64,000 bases of DNA from Wolfiporia cocos (Eukaryota > Basidiomycota > Agaricomycetes > Polyporales > Phaeolaceae), in assembly GCA_029448655.1 (NCBI GenBank), contig JACCLO010000001.1, positions 3,782,001 to 3,846,000 on the forward strand, read 5' to 3'. A program made the translations under genes and the position numbers. This document shows, in pieces, positions 12,190 to 23,815 of the stretch. The stretch's first letter is position 1. Every line of letters begins with the position of its first letter. The notes beneath the pieces are model-generated. The model was not told the DNA's origin, searched no databases, and was given only the letters and a program-made list of their open reading frames with translations.

Positions 12190-13980
12190 TGACACAGATC
12201 TACTGTGGGACTCACCACCTATTGGTTGAGGGAATAGGCGACGGAGTAGCAGACCAGCGCAGCAGGATATGAGAGGTTATTCCACGGCGCAAGCCGAGAA
12301 TAATAGAACTAAGGATTAGAGGCGTCTAGCCAGGTCCTTATATACATGTGTGACGGGAGGGCACGTGCTACTATTTAGTCGTTGCCTTACCGGGTTATGT
12401 GGCTTTGCCAAGTGGCGAAGCTTATCTTATCTACTTTGTATGGACTCTACATAGAATGGCCGTGGTTGGCCCTAATGGCCGAACCAATCGTATGAGAGGG
12501 TTTAGTGATTATCTGGTTAGTAACGCGGGCGCAGCCCGGGTATAGAGGAAGTGTTACGGGTCGAATACCCGTTCGTATATTCGAGTCGCGAATATAGATC
12601 GTTCTTCTGCACGTAGGCACGTCGCCGTATGCAAGGCAAATACTCGTTAGATGCCTTCGGGTCCTAAGTGAAGTCCTTAGGAGATTGGTTAATATCCAAT
12701 ACGCGTTAGAGGATATAATTGGTTCAGTGCGAGTCTGATAGAATATAAGACTCGCCTAAGTCCGAGAAGTCAGTGTGCACTTCGAGGACTTAGTCGTTCG
12801 GTTGCTCGAGCGAGAAATACTGAGCGTAGTTTCCTACGTTTGAGAACGAGTATAAGACTTCTTGTTTGTACAACAAGGTCGAGCTGAAGAGCCTCGACGG
12901 TAAGTACATGAGTTTTTATACTACGCTAGGTTTCAGGGGTCAAGTCTGTCCCAGATGCCACAGATACTATCTACGCTATAGTCCCAAACGTCTGATAAGT
13001 ATGGAGTGATATATCTGAGACGATAGATAGGAATGATGGCGGTTGAACGCCATCTGTCAGCTAATAAACGATGAACATGAAACGGTGGCAGGGTTGGATC
13101 TGCCAAAGATGAAACGGGCCCTATAGACTAGTACAACTGGGGATGCGCCCAGTAAGATCACGAGTAGCCAGGGGGGTTGGTTGCGCAACAAGTCCCTGTA
13201 TCGTATTCGCCCGATGGTGAGTTCTGTCGATATTCAAAAAATCAAAATAACCGTAACAGGAAGCCGTACACCGGTACCTTGCGGTATATTGGCTAATGGA
13301 CGGACTTCGTGTGATGACCAAGGCGAGGCACCGAGATCGTTATGCTATTGGACCGATAGGTACCGTAGCATGTGATATGTCCGGACCGGAAGGTTACCGG
13401 GACATGTGTTGGACTTAGCTGTGAGGCGAGGTCCGGTGTTTGGGCAACGCCGTGATGGCAGAAGCCCGGGACTTGGTATGTACCGAGTCCATGGGAGGCC
13501 GAGAAGGCCGTGACCTATAGCGATATAGCCTTGATGCTATTATTGTGCTGTATGGTCGTGTTGACATAATTATGCGAAGGCGTGCCGTGCCTGAGGTGTC
13601 ATTGTGATCAAGGATCTTATGACGTGTGGAAAGCCGGGAAGGCCGATCCAATAGAACATTGCCATGAGGCGATGTTTGTGTATGTGGACATTATTATGCG
13701 AGCGTGCCGCGCTCGGCCTATCATTATGATCTAAGATCTTATGACGTGGCTGGTCTTGCTATGACGGGCGAGACCTATGACGTAGTCATGACGTTGCTAT
13801 TGGACCGGAAGGTGCCGTAGCATTATGTAAGCTAGTCAGGTGGTTGATAAGCCCAGTTAAGAGCTTGTCGTATGGCAATGGGAGTTAACCCGTAGATAAC
13901 TTGTAGTTAGACGTATAAATCCCGGATAAATTGCTATAATCATAGGAAAAATGCTGTAAGCCCCAGATAAATCTGTGACA
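12190..13980 (-). repeat. Solo LTR (TSD AATCT), split by a second LTR
   Basis: It begins TGACACAGATC and ends AATCTGTGACA, flanked by AATCT at 12185-12189 and 13981-13985. Without the insertion at 12552-13258 it is about 1.08 kb and aligns with the LTRs at 23816 and 8355. Confidence 0.9.
12552..13258 (-). repeat. Solo LTR of the element F family, nested (TSD GGAAG)
   Basis: It is 707 bp with ends TGTTAC...GTAACA, flanked by GGAAG at 12547-12551 and 13259-13263. It matches the 5' LTR of element F (30749-31290) around the TATA and RNA start. On its minus strand TATAAAA is followed 35 nt later by AGCTCGACCTT, whose complement occurs at the F primer-binding site apart from one CG-to-CA change. 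Confidence 0.88.
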
Positions 13981-14044
13981 AATCTTGTCCACTCGCGAAG
14001 CACCAGCAACACCGATGGGTGCCTAATATGATCATTGCGTGCTG

Positions 14045-14167
14045 ATGGCTGAACCACAAGAGTGCCAGCAAAGCACTTCACTTTCTCTCCACTCCATCAT
14101 GCTCTACACCAATTCTCAAGATGCTGCTCTGGCTGAACTCCAGAACCAAATAGAGGAACTCCAGAAG
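14045..14167 (+). pseudogene. Shattered + strand gene, piece 1 (N-terminus)
   Basis: An ATG at 14045 opens a frame rich in Gln, Ser and Leu, with a heptad-like stretch ALAELQNQIEELQK at its end. It is preceded in frame by TAA. The frame stops abruptly at an LTR (14168) and resumes in the same frame after that LTR's TSD at 21544. The gene was therefore continuous before the insertion. I do not recognise the product. It could be a host gene or the first gene of a DNA transposon. Confidence 0.45.
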
Positions 14168-15879
14168 TGTCACAGATCATTATGTGGTGCTCCATGCACG
14201 TCCAGCACTTAGATTATGGTCTCGTAGAATACTTTGCTATCTTATCTGTAGGTCAGGTGGTCTGTTATAGTACAGAAGCATCACAGTCACTGTCTACACA
14301 CAGGCCCAATCTTTAGGGCAGACTGTCACAAATTTTCCCTTATTTTTAGCCATTTTTCCTTGCATTTCTATGAGTTATTCTAGGGTTATTGCATATACAT
14401 TGTATATAAGTAGGTACTTAGCAAACCTTAGATACAGTTCAAGCTCCATGAGTTCTAAATGTGGAACCTTATGGCAAGTTCCATTGGCGCCTATACACTG
14501 CGTGAAATGGGCGATTCTCTGGCGCCCAGAATCTCGTCAGAATCGATGGATTCTGAGTGGATTCTGAATGAATTCTGGGAAAAATCTGGGTCCCCAGAAT
14601 CTTGCCAGAATGATAGAGATTCTGACGTGTTTCAGGCAGGTTTCGGGTGGGGTTCTGAGAGGATTCTGAGGGTCCAGAACCTAGGCTGCCGACTAGGCTA
14701 TAGAGCAGACAAGTCCCGGAAAGGTGTGTTACGTAATAGTACTATCACCATATGTGGCACTGAGAGCTAGTGGCTGGCCTCATGATCGTTGATGAGGTAT
14801 GTATGTATGTATAGAAAAAATGAGATGTCATTATATGCTCCCTACATAATGGCGCATCATGCAATATAATGTTTGATATTTCCGTCTCATGGTCCCTGTA
14901 AGCCTGCAACCTCATATCATCTCATGAGAAATATAGCAACATATAATGCGATATCATCAAGCCTCATTCGAGGCATCACAAAGCATAATTGAAAATCAGC
15001 GTTCGTATTTGAGCTCTGCATCACGAAACATAATATCATATTTTTCCGACTCATTATGTGTGTGGTCGCATCAATAAAAATAATGCTGAAAAAGAGACCC
15101 CAAAAATGCCATCGTTCCTGCACCTCCCACTGCTAATTGTGCTGAACACGGCAGATGATCTCGTTACTCATATGCTGTACATATGGGCTATTCAGCTATG
15201 ATGTACCACAATGGAGAATGACCACACGCACCATTTGCTCTGCCCGATCAACGTACGGCTTCATATGTAGAACATGTATCAATAGACGACGGACACGAAA
15301 ATAGTAAATACTCACCTTCTTCAAATGCTCAGGCAACAGTGCCCAGTACCTCTTGTATACACAAGTCTTTGCTCCTGGATGTTGAACGACCCATTCTATC
15401 CCATATAGATTTCTACAAACGATTGCACTCAGTCAAGATTAGACATACGAGCGCACTGGACCTACTCAGCAGTCGGCGCAGACCCTGGCTTGTAAGGGCG
15501 TGAACGCTTCAGAGTGTTAGCATTGATTCCTGCTATGATTTCCGCAATGCTGGGTAAATCGACTTGATCCGTAGTGGCCGCAATCGTAGAGGTCTCTGAT
15601 TCATTAGGCAAGTTAACAGGACCTATAGCAGCTCAAATGCGAGGAGTCAGAGGGATTAAACCATTGAAGGGCATATATAGGACGTACGTGGAGTCACAGG
15701 AGACGGCGGCTCGATTGAATCCACTTCATCTGTACTGAACTTTAGTTAGCCCATAACATGCTACCGTTGTATGTGCACTGCACTTACGTTCTAACACGCT
15801 TGGGTAGGGAATCCTCAACGTGCACTTCCTCCGCAGGCCGCTTCTGTGCACTGCTGACCTACAAAATATGACCGGACAT

Positions 15880-16791
15880 TTAGTTCAGATGATATGTTTG
15901 CTGCGTAATCGCTATCTGCCGCACCGTCGGAGTCATTGACGATGTGCTGATCTTGTCAGAGGAGCTCAAGTGTCGACTAGAGACCACAATAGAAGCAGAG
16001 TCAAGTGGAGATTCCAGGACGGCAGAAACTTCGACAGTGGAAGTAGTCAATGAAGCAGGGGTAATGGGAGCAGATACAGTCATGGGTTCCTGCAGTGTAG
16101 AAACCGAAGCTACAGAAGGCGTAGTGACCCAGGGCTCGGAAGAAGACAGTGGTGGTGCATGTAAGCCTGCCGTTGAAGCTGGTTGCGAAGATGAAACAAT
16201 TGCAGATGGCTCTGAAGACTGAAATGAAGCTTCGAGTGCACTCGGAGAAGGGATTATCGGAGAAGCTGATGACGAAATAAGGGGAGGAGATGCTTCTGCC
16301 ACAATCAAAGTCGAAGCCACAATCGAAGTTGAAGCCACAATCGAAGTTGAAGCCACAGTCATCTGAGAAGTCTGTGGCATTGGTATGTGGTGGATTGATT
16401 GAGTCGCAATTTGTTCTTTCCGATACTGTTTCCAGCCCGGATACAAGTCAGTCGCAATCTTGTGAGCTTTCCAGTGGTTAGCGCAAAGCCGAAGTAATGG
16501 GAATTTGGACTCAATCTCCATCTCAAGAACTTTGCGTGCTTGAGGCGAAGCAGCACCCCAGGTAGATGGCGCGATCTGCATGTCTAACAGCTTCCCAAAT
16601 ACTCGCTGCATCGCCTCTGACACATCCGACTGCTGAGCCTTTGGCAACACAGCGCCTGCCTCATCAACTAAGAACGGCCACTTGATGCCGTCTAAAACAC
16701 CTGTCTTCTCGCGCATACGCCAGTTGGCACGCGACCAAAATGCAATATCTCTATCGCCCTCAGTAGCAGGTGGTGATGGATTGTAAGACAT
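15880..16791 (-). CDS. CACTA-associated accessory protein (second transposon gene)
   Basis: This 303-codon frame starts with ATG at 16791. The first 140 residues are charged and Trp/Leu-rich, with a motif LLRLCANHWKAHKIAT near residues 100-115. From memory this resembles proteins that accompany Tnp2 transposases in mushroom-forming fungi. The rest is Ser/Thr/Pro/Ala-rich and includes a short tandem repeat of STSIVA units (about residues 148-165). The ATG could be internal, because an acceptor-like AG lies just upstream and a coil-forming frame (about 17063-16970) precedes it. It may be a DNA-binding partner of the transposase; that function is inference from position. Confidence 0.5.
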   Translation of the reverse strand: MSYNPSPPATEGDRDIAFWSRANWRMREKTGVLDGIKWPFLVDEAGAVLPKAQQSDVSEAMQRVFGKLLDMQIAPSTWGAASPQARKVLEMEIESKFPLLRLCANHWKAHKIATDLYPGWKQYRKEQIATQSIHHIPMPQTSQMTVASTSIVASTSIVASTLIVAEASPPLISSSASPIIPSPSALEASFQSSEPSAIVSSSQPASTAGLHAPPLSSSEPWVTTPSVASVSTLQEPMTVSAPITPASLTTSTVEVSAVLESPLDSASIVVSSRHLSSSDKISTSSMTPTVRQIAITQQTYHLN

Positions 16792-16969
16792 AGTGCCTCT
16801 GTGTGCGCGTCATCACAAAATTTGAATATGATACACACAGTACTTACTTAGTGCAGGATTCTATGGGAGCTTGTTCACCGGATGGCGGGCACGAGCTCAG
16901 ACTTTGTCTGAAATGTGTTTGACGGTTACTTCAATTGGGTAAACTATGCATACACCCACCGAAGAGCCT

Positions 16970-17319
16970 GTATCTCATCTTTCAATTTCTCATTCTCTCG
17001 GAACAGTGCGATATATGCACTATTTCCGAGGCGGATCAAAGCAATATGATCCGCCTCAGAGATGGCTCGCTTTAGGTGCAAATAAAGATGAGTGAGATTC
17101 CATATTCAAATATCTATGGCTTACCATGCAGATTGCATGCATCTCCGAATGCCTATGTATATGCGGTGAGTTCGGACCTAAAATATCAAGAGTTGGAGCA
17201 TACTGATAAAGAGTATTGAGAGTGCCGATCCATGTGGTATCATGATCAACTGGAAAGCATGAGCAAGAAGCAAGACTGACTTCGTTTGTAGTATTTTGGA
17301 GAGGTGTATTAGATTCCAT
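16970..17319 (-). CDS. Possible 5' exons of the CACTA accessory gene
   Basis: An ATG at 17319 opens 87 codons. After a stop, another frame (about 17063-16970) encodes a Leu/Glu/Lys-rich coil (ALFRENEKLKDEIQALR). A GTAAGT donor near 16855 and a CAG acceptor near 16805 would connect this to the frame at 16791. The exon model is unproved. Confidence 0.3.
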
Positions 17320-17449
17320 GGGTGGTCTGACAATGGAGAAGATGAAAAATCAAAGAGGAAATGAATTAGAGGAATGAAATCCGTACAGAGTGAAAGAGGC
17401 GCCACCAGTTGCCATATGCAGAAGAGCCTTGCCACAAGAGGCAAGAACG

Positions 17450-17999
17450 TGACCGCCAGAACCTTAATGCTACATTAAAACACCGAAACCTTAAACCTTC
17501 GTCTCGGTGGCTGCTGTGGCTGACGCTCTTTTGGACATCCTCTGCCTGCTGTGAGCTATAGGTACAGCTACACTAACTCATAAATTCTGAATCTCATGTC
17601 ATGTAGTATATAGGTTCCTGTCTATAGTATTCCGCTCACTTAAGGGTATAATGTGCGCTATATCACGGTCAATGACTACAACAACATGGACAAGTCAGTA
17701 CTCAGACCAACATACCTTCCTATTTCACTTGTATTTCAAGATCGCCACATCTATACTTCTTCATGTTATATATAATGACTATTTACATGTAGTAAAATAT
17801 CATATTGTAATAGCGCCCATCGATTTCGCCTTTATGAATTTCTATACTCATCGACATAAGCATGTACATTTCATGCATCACTAGAATGCCATGGTCATTA
17901 CTGAGGATTAAAAACATATTAAATCCTCAAACTTTACGATCCCCACTGAGTGGCATTTTTTTAAAAAAAATTGGATTCTGTAGAGTGCAATTGACGTAC
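17450..17999. other. Non-coding interior of the CACTA transposon
   Basis: AT-rich sequence lies between the truncated transposase gene and the accessory gene. I see no frame resembling the missing C-terminal part of a Tnp2 transposase, so that part seems deleted rather than hidden in further exons. Confidence 0.45.
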
Positions 18000-20083
18000 A
18001 GTAAAAGTTATGCATGAAGTCGATGGCGGTTGATTTTATTGGTAGGAACCCAGGGAGTTCGTTAAGCACTGAGTAACGCATCCCAGTGTGGTCCAATATC
18101 TCCTTGCGATCCTTTTCAGTTGTAGCTGCCTTCGAGCAATATGCATGCTGGAGCTGTACCCAGTCGTCTCTCAACTGGAAGTCTTTTACAGATAATTAGT
18201 AGTCTCATAATTCTATCAAGAAGGAGAAACATATACTCTGTATATCGTAGCCAGCTGGGGAATTTATTTCCTCAAGAGTGATGTAGCAAATTGCACATGG
18301 GTGCCGCTTATGTGAGTGGCCTGCTGAACCCGTGACTTTGCGCGATGCCGGTATGTCACTGACATGTAACTCTATTCCTCCTTTGATGCGAGGAGGTATT
18401 GAGCGACCATAAATATACATGATGATCCCTGCACGCATGTCAGTGGATTGCGATGAATTAAAATAAATTGTCACCTTTCCGTAGGATATGTAACTCAGCC
18501 ACCAGAGGTTGTAGAGTATAGTTCATCTGCTCCAGGCTTGGCTCCTTCGGACCAGGGATTACACTACAGAGATGTACATTCTGCTGTAGATATTGAACAG
18601 CACGATGGAGATTATTGATGGTAATGTATACTCCACCGCTTGAGTGTGGTCGATTATCTGTGATGCCGAACCTACAATGATTTAGTCTTGATTCACTGCT
18701 AATAATATTTAATATACCAGTCGACATTGATTGTAAAGCTGAAGCCAACGTCACAGTGATTGAGCGTATTTTGTCGCTCTGAGGGTAATATGGAATCTTC
18801 CAATGTACTGTCCTCGTGAATAATGCGATTCGCACTGAGATTAAGTGAACCGTATGTTGGAGAGTCGTGAAAGTCATGCATCGGCTCGTGATCATCTAAT
18901 GTGCGGCGGTTCCTGTACGTCTGTGGGTCCACCAGGTTATTCACAAAGTCTGGTCGTTTTAGAAACCGCCGTAATGCTTTGATCAGTGAAGCATAGGGCT
19001 GGACTTTTGTGGGATAGCGCTTCTCTAGTCCAGATGCAGTCCGCTTAATTTTCCAGACAACTCCCTTGCAGCGTCGAGCAGTACATTGAGGAGAAGCAAG
19101 GGCATTGATCTCATCTTGTGTATATGACTTGAAGCAGACAGTGCATATAGGGATTTGCTCGAAGTAGTCATCAACTGAGAGTCCCAAGCGACGTTTAGCA
19201 GTGACTAGAGATCTAGCAGGTCCTGGCAGAGTGAGCTCAGAAAGGAGACCGCATTCTTCAATGATAGCCAAGCCACAGCGAAGTGTTCGCTCTGATGCTT
19301 TCACAGTAATATTGTCGAACACGTTGCCCAGAACACTTTCGAAATAAGCTAGACGAACAGCAGAGCTTTCGAGAAATGCACGGGGGGCAAGACTAGTGGG
19401 ATCTGGTTCTGAGGATTCAGTTACTTCGTGAATGTCTTGATTTTTGTCGGCATTCTCATCTTCCCCCTGAAACTCGTCTTCATGCGCCTCTTCGTTGCCT
19501 TCGTCTTCGTAATCTTGATGCTCGCCATTAATATCAGCATTAGAGTTTTGTTCCTGAGAAGCTGCTGGAGGAGAATGGACTCGGAGATCATCTTCGCGAA
19601 GATCAGAGTCGCCATGCAATGATTCATCTAAGCCATCATTATTATATATTATTGTGACGTCTACTAGTATATAAAAATAAATGGGGCTTACTGGATGCAG
19701 GGAGATGGTCTACTCGAGGAACAGACGTATCAGGGTTGTCCGCATAATCATAGTTTATGTCCTCTTGTATGGGAATAGAGCCAGACCCAGATGCAGAGGA
19801 TGCTGATGCACTTGAGGATGGCTGACCCACATAGCTGTTAAGAAAATCATGAGACAGGCTATCCAGGAGCAAGCTAGGTGCAGGAGAAGAATTGTTGTGA
19901 ACAGGTTCAGGTGTGGCGCAGCTTGTGGCGGATGTGTGAACAGCATCGTTGCCTATGGATTGAGCATTTGCCTTTTCCTTTTTCTTATGACGATATGCAG
20001 TCTGTCTTGTTTGAATTTTGTACCCATCGATGGAAAGACTGCACTGCGAGCAGCGGCATACTTCGTACTCCTGCTGCCCGGGA
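18000..20083 (-). pseudogene. Tnp2-type (EnSpm/CACTA) transposase gene, five exons, 3' truncated
   Basis: The exons read on the minus strand are about 20083-19692, 19627-18718, 18671-18475, 18428-18237 and 18182-18000. All four introns are GT-AG, 46-65 nt long, and the codon phase is kept at every junction. The first exon has CRCSQC, a metal-binding N-terminal motif. Exon 2 has an acidic region, a ICTVC...C...C zinc site, a Tyr-Pro-rich KALRRFLKRPDF block and NVDWF at its end. Exon 3 has VIPGPKEPS and exon 4 SDIPASRKVTG with CAIC. Exon 5 has IDFMHN. These are hallmarks of the Tnp2 catalytic region. Coding similarity ends at 18000, so the C-terminal part is absent. The first exon start is uncertain. 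Confidence 0.75.
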
Positions 20084-20937
20084 GGCTGTCATTTTTTTTA
20101 GTGCAGCCACTTATCATAGTGCACATTATGCCGTGAACTCTACCATTTTCTATGGGGTATATCAGTCTGCTTTAGATAATCTACGTGTTGTGTTGATTTG
20201 CCAATTTGCCAATCTTCTGTGCAGGGGAGGAGTTTAAATGCTGACTATATGCGCACTTTTCGCGTGTGTGGCGACTTTGCAGATGCGCGTCGAGCTCGCT
20301 CAGCATGTGACCGTGACTGGGCAATCAAAATACGTGCATAGGGACATATAATATCATCTATTGACAGCTCATGATCACTAATTAAATGCGATCGGGCATG
20401 AGAGGCACGTGCGCGCGCGTCCAGCGTAGAGCGCATGTGACCGTGTAAATGAGCGCCTTGAGCTATTACATTATTTATTATCGTCCTGTTGAATGATTAC
20501 ATAATATACTACAGCAAGCAGGGTGACATAAGCACGAAACCTCGCAGAAATTTGTCAGAAACACGCAGATCCTGGGAAGATTCTGATGATTCCAGCATCT
20601 GCCTAGAATCTCGTCAGAATCTGCCCAGAATCAGTGGTTCTGACCAGATTCTGAGGTGTCAGAAAACCGGCGGCTTCACGCAGTGTATACATTTGGTCCG
20701 GATTTTAGGATCACTCAGCATGTCACGTGACCTAATCCCCTTGCTGACTGATGCATTGCTAGATCACATGGCGTATTACTGATACATGGTACCGTTAGCT
20801 CTTGGCTATTACGCCTCTGCTTACATCATCACTCACACAACAACTCTTAGTTCGCCTTCAGCAAGCACTCTAAGCGTGTGAGTTTTGATTTGTGTCACAG
20901 ACATGTTGCTACCTCCTGTACGTACTTATACCGTAAG

Positions 20938-21320
20938 TGACAAGGCCACTAAAACCTGAGAGCAAACTGAGGGGAGCGAAGTGGATGAACGCCAAGTTCA
21001 GACTGGGGTTACCAGCTGAACGAGGCCTGCTTTTATACTATCAGGCTGTTTGTACATGTTTGTACTATAATGGCCATATACGGTAACTATGGAGTCTGGT
21101 GCGAGACTAAGGTAGGGGTCTAAGCCAGACTCTGAAACATAGAAGCGTAGAGTATATCAAATACGTAGCGGTCATCATGGCCGTGTGGGAACCGGGCCTT
21201 GTGTCGTTATCTAGACGTTGTCTGGTTCCTTCCAAGGTATGATCCGGGCCTGGCTGGGCTTGGGGACTTGGGGGATCGGATCAAGTTCGTTGTCATTAAG
21301 GAAAGCTTTTGCCCGTGACA
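20938..21320 (-). repeat. Solo LTR of a different family (TSD GTAAG)
   Basis: It is 383 bp, begins TGACAAGG and ends CCCGTGACA, flanked by GTAAG at 20933-20937 and 21321-21325. A reversed TATAAAAG box lies near 21034. Outside the termini it shares little with the other LTRs here. Confidence 0.8.
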
Positions 21321-21538
21321 GTAAGCTGAGGTCTTACAACTTCAGTTCTAGTAATCTCAACTTTGAGGTATCCCCCTCACCTTACCTCTGCAGGTGTCCA
21401 CCTTTGGCATGCAACACTCCTTTTCTTATGCTTGCTAGTCTGAGGCTTAGACTTGCTGTGACGCCTTCAGGACACTGGTCTTAGGTGGTATATTGGGGTT
21501 CCCCCGTTGTATAGGTCCCACATACGTAGTCTGTGTCA

Positions 21539-21759
21539 AGAAGCTCACCTCAACTACATCCATCATGAGTTTGAACTTTATCAATGACCCTCTCTGCTGG
21601 ATCCCTTCAAGAATCCAGTGGTAGTACAAGGACAGAATAAAGCTCAACTTCTTATACCCTGTATTCCACTGTAGTCTGCATACTGAGATTGCAGGCATTC
21701 ATAAAGTTAAGATGATAATGGAGGATGAAGAAGGGGGACCTTATGTGAAGCCAGTCAGG
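21539..21759 (+). pseudogene. Shattered + strand gene, piece 2
   Basis: The reading frame of piece 1 (14045-14167) continues here across the LTR stack, after the AGAAG duplication. One in-frame TAG after ...RIQW interrupts it. The frame then runs to a consensus GTAAGT donor at 21760, after ...PYVKPVR, suggesting an intron. No family was recognised. Confidence 0.45.
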
Positions 21760-22135
21760 GTAAGTCTTCCACATTACTAGTATACATAGCTTATTGTAAT
21801 TTTCTGCCACATGTTCTGTAGAGTCAGCTAGGATGAGCCCTAGAGGAATTGTAAGTATTCTAGATCACTAGCATATGCATCTAGAAGTGGCCCCTTCCAG
21901 AACCAGGGCTAGAACAGCCTAATGGACCCCAAGCAGGCTCAGCAAAGGGTCTTGATAGGCAGCCAAGTATGCTTCCTGTAGGCACATGCAATTTCTGAGT
22001 CCCTGGGGTCCAAAGAGTGGAACTAAGTACCTGATTCTTGATTTCTTTGGTATTGCAGCATTGTACATACATTTTAACAATATATACACATGGTTTAAAG
22101 TTTTACAAGCTTAGCATTCATTTCTATGAGCATGC
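21760..22135. other. Probable intron and small-exon region of the shattered gene
   Basis: It has donor-like GTAAG at 21760 and near 21851, and acceptor-like TGTAG near 21820 and TTGCAG near 22058. Apart from a very short possible exon near 21822-21850 I see no coding sequence. Confidence 0.3.
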
Positions 22136-22368
22136 TTGTGTATTGCAACCTTGCACAGTGCCCAAGCCTTGGCATGCTTAGGATCTGGCACAGCATCTGA
22201 CATGAGGATCTTTATCAAATTTGCAAGACATATTGATGGGATTTCTGAGCATCTGCCTCCTGAGAAGTTCGTAGAAGAGAGAAGCAAATGTTCAGTGCCT
22301 CATCACCCCAATTTTACATCCCATGTATTGTATATCCTTTGCACATACAACATCATGTATACAATTAG
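22136..22368 (+). pseudogene. Shattered + strand gene, piece 3
   Basis: The frame is open across the piece and into the LTR at 22369, with a region ACLGSGTASDMRIFIKF and an acidic/basic mix. It is cut by the LTR at 22369. No domain was recognised. Confidence 0.35.
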
Positions 22369-22840
22369 TGACACAAACTCCTAACTCACTTGGTTACGGG
22401 ACTTGTAGTAGTCGAGTAAGGATTGTTGAGAGTGTTAGAGTGAAAGCTAAGGCTTGTAAGACAAGAGCTAGTTATCAAGATGAATAGAACTGAGACTCTA
22501 GCGCTCTCAGACTACTGGTATATATACATGCTGGGTACAACCCCTAACACTATGGTGGACCATTGGTACCTACGATGAGTAAGTTGACATGTGATCCGCT
22601 ATGTAATGCCAAGGTGGTGACCAAGGTCATGTGACCACTTGACGTGCTCAGTAATCCAGAAGAATGTACTAGACCCCCATGGAACTTGCCAGAAGGTTCC
22701 AGGTCTAGAACTGGTGGTGTTACTACTGTATCTAAGGTTTTGTAAGTCCTATCTAAGTGGGGACTTGTATACACTAAACCTAGAAAAACTCGTAGAAATG
22801 AGAGAAAAATGGCTAAAAATAAGGGAAAATATTTGTGACA
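22369..22840 (-). repeat. Solo LTR (TSD ATTAG/ATTAT)
   Basis: It is 472 bp, begins TGACACAAACTCC and ends ATTTGTGACA. The flanks ATTAG and ATTAT differ at one base. On the minus strand TATATATA is followed by AGTTCTATTCAT, the same 12-nt RNA start as in the dUTPase chromovirus. Confidence 0.8.
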
Positions 22841-22945
22841 ATTATCTGTCAATTCCTCATTCATAATACATGTTATCCTATTTAGACATGCACCCCTGAT
22901 AACTTACTCCCTGTGCTGCGCTCTTGTCAGGACTCATTCCAGTTG

Positions 22946-23505
22946 TGTCACAGAATTCCCGGTGGGGGGTTCTGGCATCCCTCGCTATAGGTTCTATGGG
23001 CGCCGCTAGGTGCGCGCGTGCCTCTCTAGTCCTTAGCCACCTCCAGCGCTCCGTTCTATGCCATCTAGATCATCTGACCCACTAGTTTAGCGCTGTAAGG
23101 TAGCGCGCGCCTTAGGTACATCACATATGGTCACAGTAGTTACATGTAGCGTCACTAGCACATGACCCATTAGATACGGCGCACAGGCCCTCTCTTTAGG
23201 GTAGTACTAGTTAGCTCATCGCTCATGTATATATTACGACGAGATGTGGGTTAATACCCCATCTCTTAGATTCTCGACAATGGGATCTCCCCTTACTCGT
23301 TAACACCTGTGTGACTCGCTGGCCCGGGGCCCCTATCTCCTCTTCCTTGTCTGTGAACCAGCGACGCTATGTCGGCGTACACTAGGGATGGCTCCGCCTC
23401 CCACGTAGCCTCTGCGCTCACCGCTAGCGCGTCGGTTTATGGCCCTGTGGGGCGTTGTAGGGATCCCCCTGAGCCCAGGGGTAGCACAGAGGCGAGTCTG
23501 TGTCA
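22946..23505 (+). repeat. Solo LTR, hairpin class (TSD AGTTG)
   Basis: It is 560 bp, begins TGTCACAGAATTCC and ends GTCTGTGTCA, flanked by AGTTG at 22941-22945 and 23506-23510. A stem-loop at about 23241-23265 (GAGATG-GGG/CCCATCTC) precedes TTAGATTCTCG. Confidence 0.88.
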
Positions 23506-23815
23506 AGTTGCCACCAACTTAGTCAGGAACTACTCCTCATACCTCTCTCCAAATACAAGCAAAGCACCGGTAATGGCTGAGCTTCATGATGTACTCATCA
23601 TCACTGCATGACATGCTTGAAGCCTCTCTGTATAAGTGGTGAATGAAAGCAAAGTTGAAGGGCTCAGATCAGCTTGCAAATGCATCAGAAATGAGAATGG
23701 TGTGCATACACCATGTTGACTGCTGGTGCACTGCTGAGCTTGTCAAAATGTGCCAAGTAGTCTGTAGATACTGTCCTGGCAAAGCTCGTTGCAATCTGTG
23801 GTTTGTGACACAGAC
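23506..23815 (+). pseudogene. Shattered + strand gene, piece 4 (Cys-rich)
   Basis: Joining 22905-22945 to 23511 across the LTR restores one open frame ending ...HDVLIITA. A second frame (about 23617-23815) with one in-frame TGA has the spacing CWC...C...CRYC...C, which could bind metal. It runs straight into the next LTR at 23816 and continues after it at 24958. Confidence 0.4.

Larger units (their letters stand above)
14496..20685 (-). mobile_element. CACTA-type (EnSpm/Tnp2) DNA transposon, 6190 bp
   Basis: The ends are perfect inverted copies of CACTGCGTGAA, flanked by TA (or TATA) on both sides. Within about 200 bp of each end there are many GATTCTG/CAGAATC motifs in both orientations (14508-14690 and 20527-20670). 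Such subterminal arrays are typical of CACTA elements, where they bind an element-encoded protein. Inside, on the minus strand, are a spliced Tnp2-like transposase gene (about 20083-18000) and an accessory gene (17319-15880). The transposase lacks its C-terminal part, so this copy is probably not autonomous. Short tracts between the genes are non-coding and AT-rich. Confidence 0.85.
14324..20897 (+). repeat. Solo LTR (TSD CAGAC), split by the CACTA transposon
   Basis: It begins TGTCACAAATTTTCC and ends GATTTGTGTCA, flanked by CAGAC at 14319-14323 and 20898-20902. The sequence on either side of the transposon aligns with the continuous LTR at 10887 (block CAAGTTCCAT... to ...CATGTCA). Confidence 0.87.
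14168..21538 (+). repeat. Solo LTR (TSD AGAAG), outermost shell around the CACTA transposon
   Basis: It begins TGTCACAGATC and ends GTCTGTGTCA, flanked by AGAAG at 14163-14167 and 21539-21543. It is split by the LTRs at 14324-20897 and 20938-21320. Only short arms of the LTR itself remain: 14168-14323, the stretch between the two inner LTRs, and 21326-21538. Confidence 0.82.

Noticed and set aside
16290..16375. CRISPR-like array in the short repeated units
   Set aside because: Units are 18 bp, directly adjacent, in a coding frame of a fungal transposon gene, and have no spacers.
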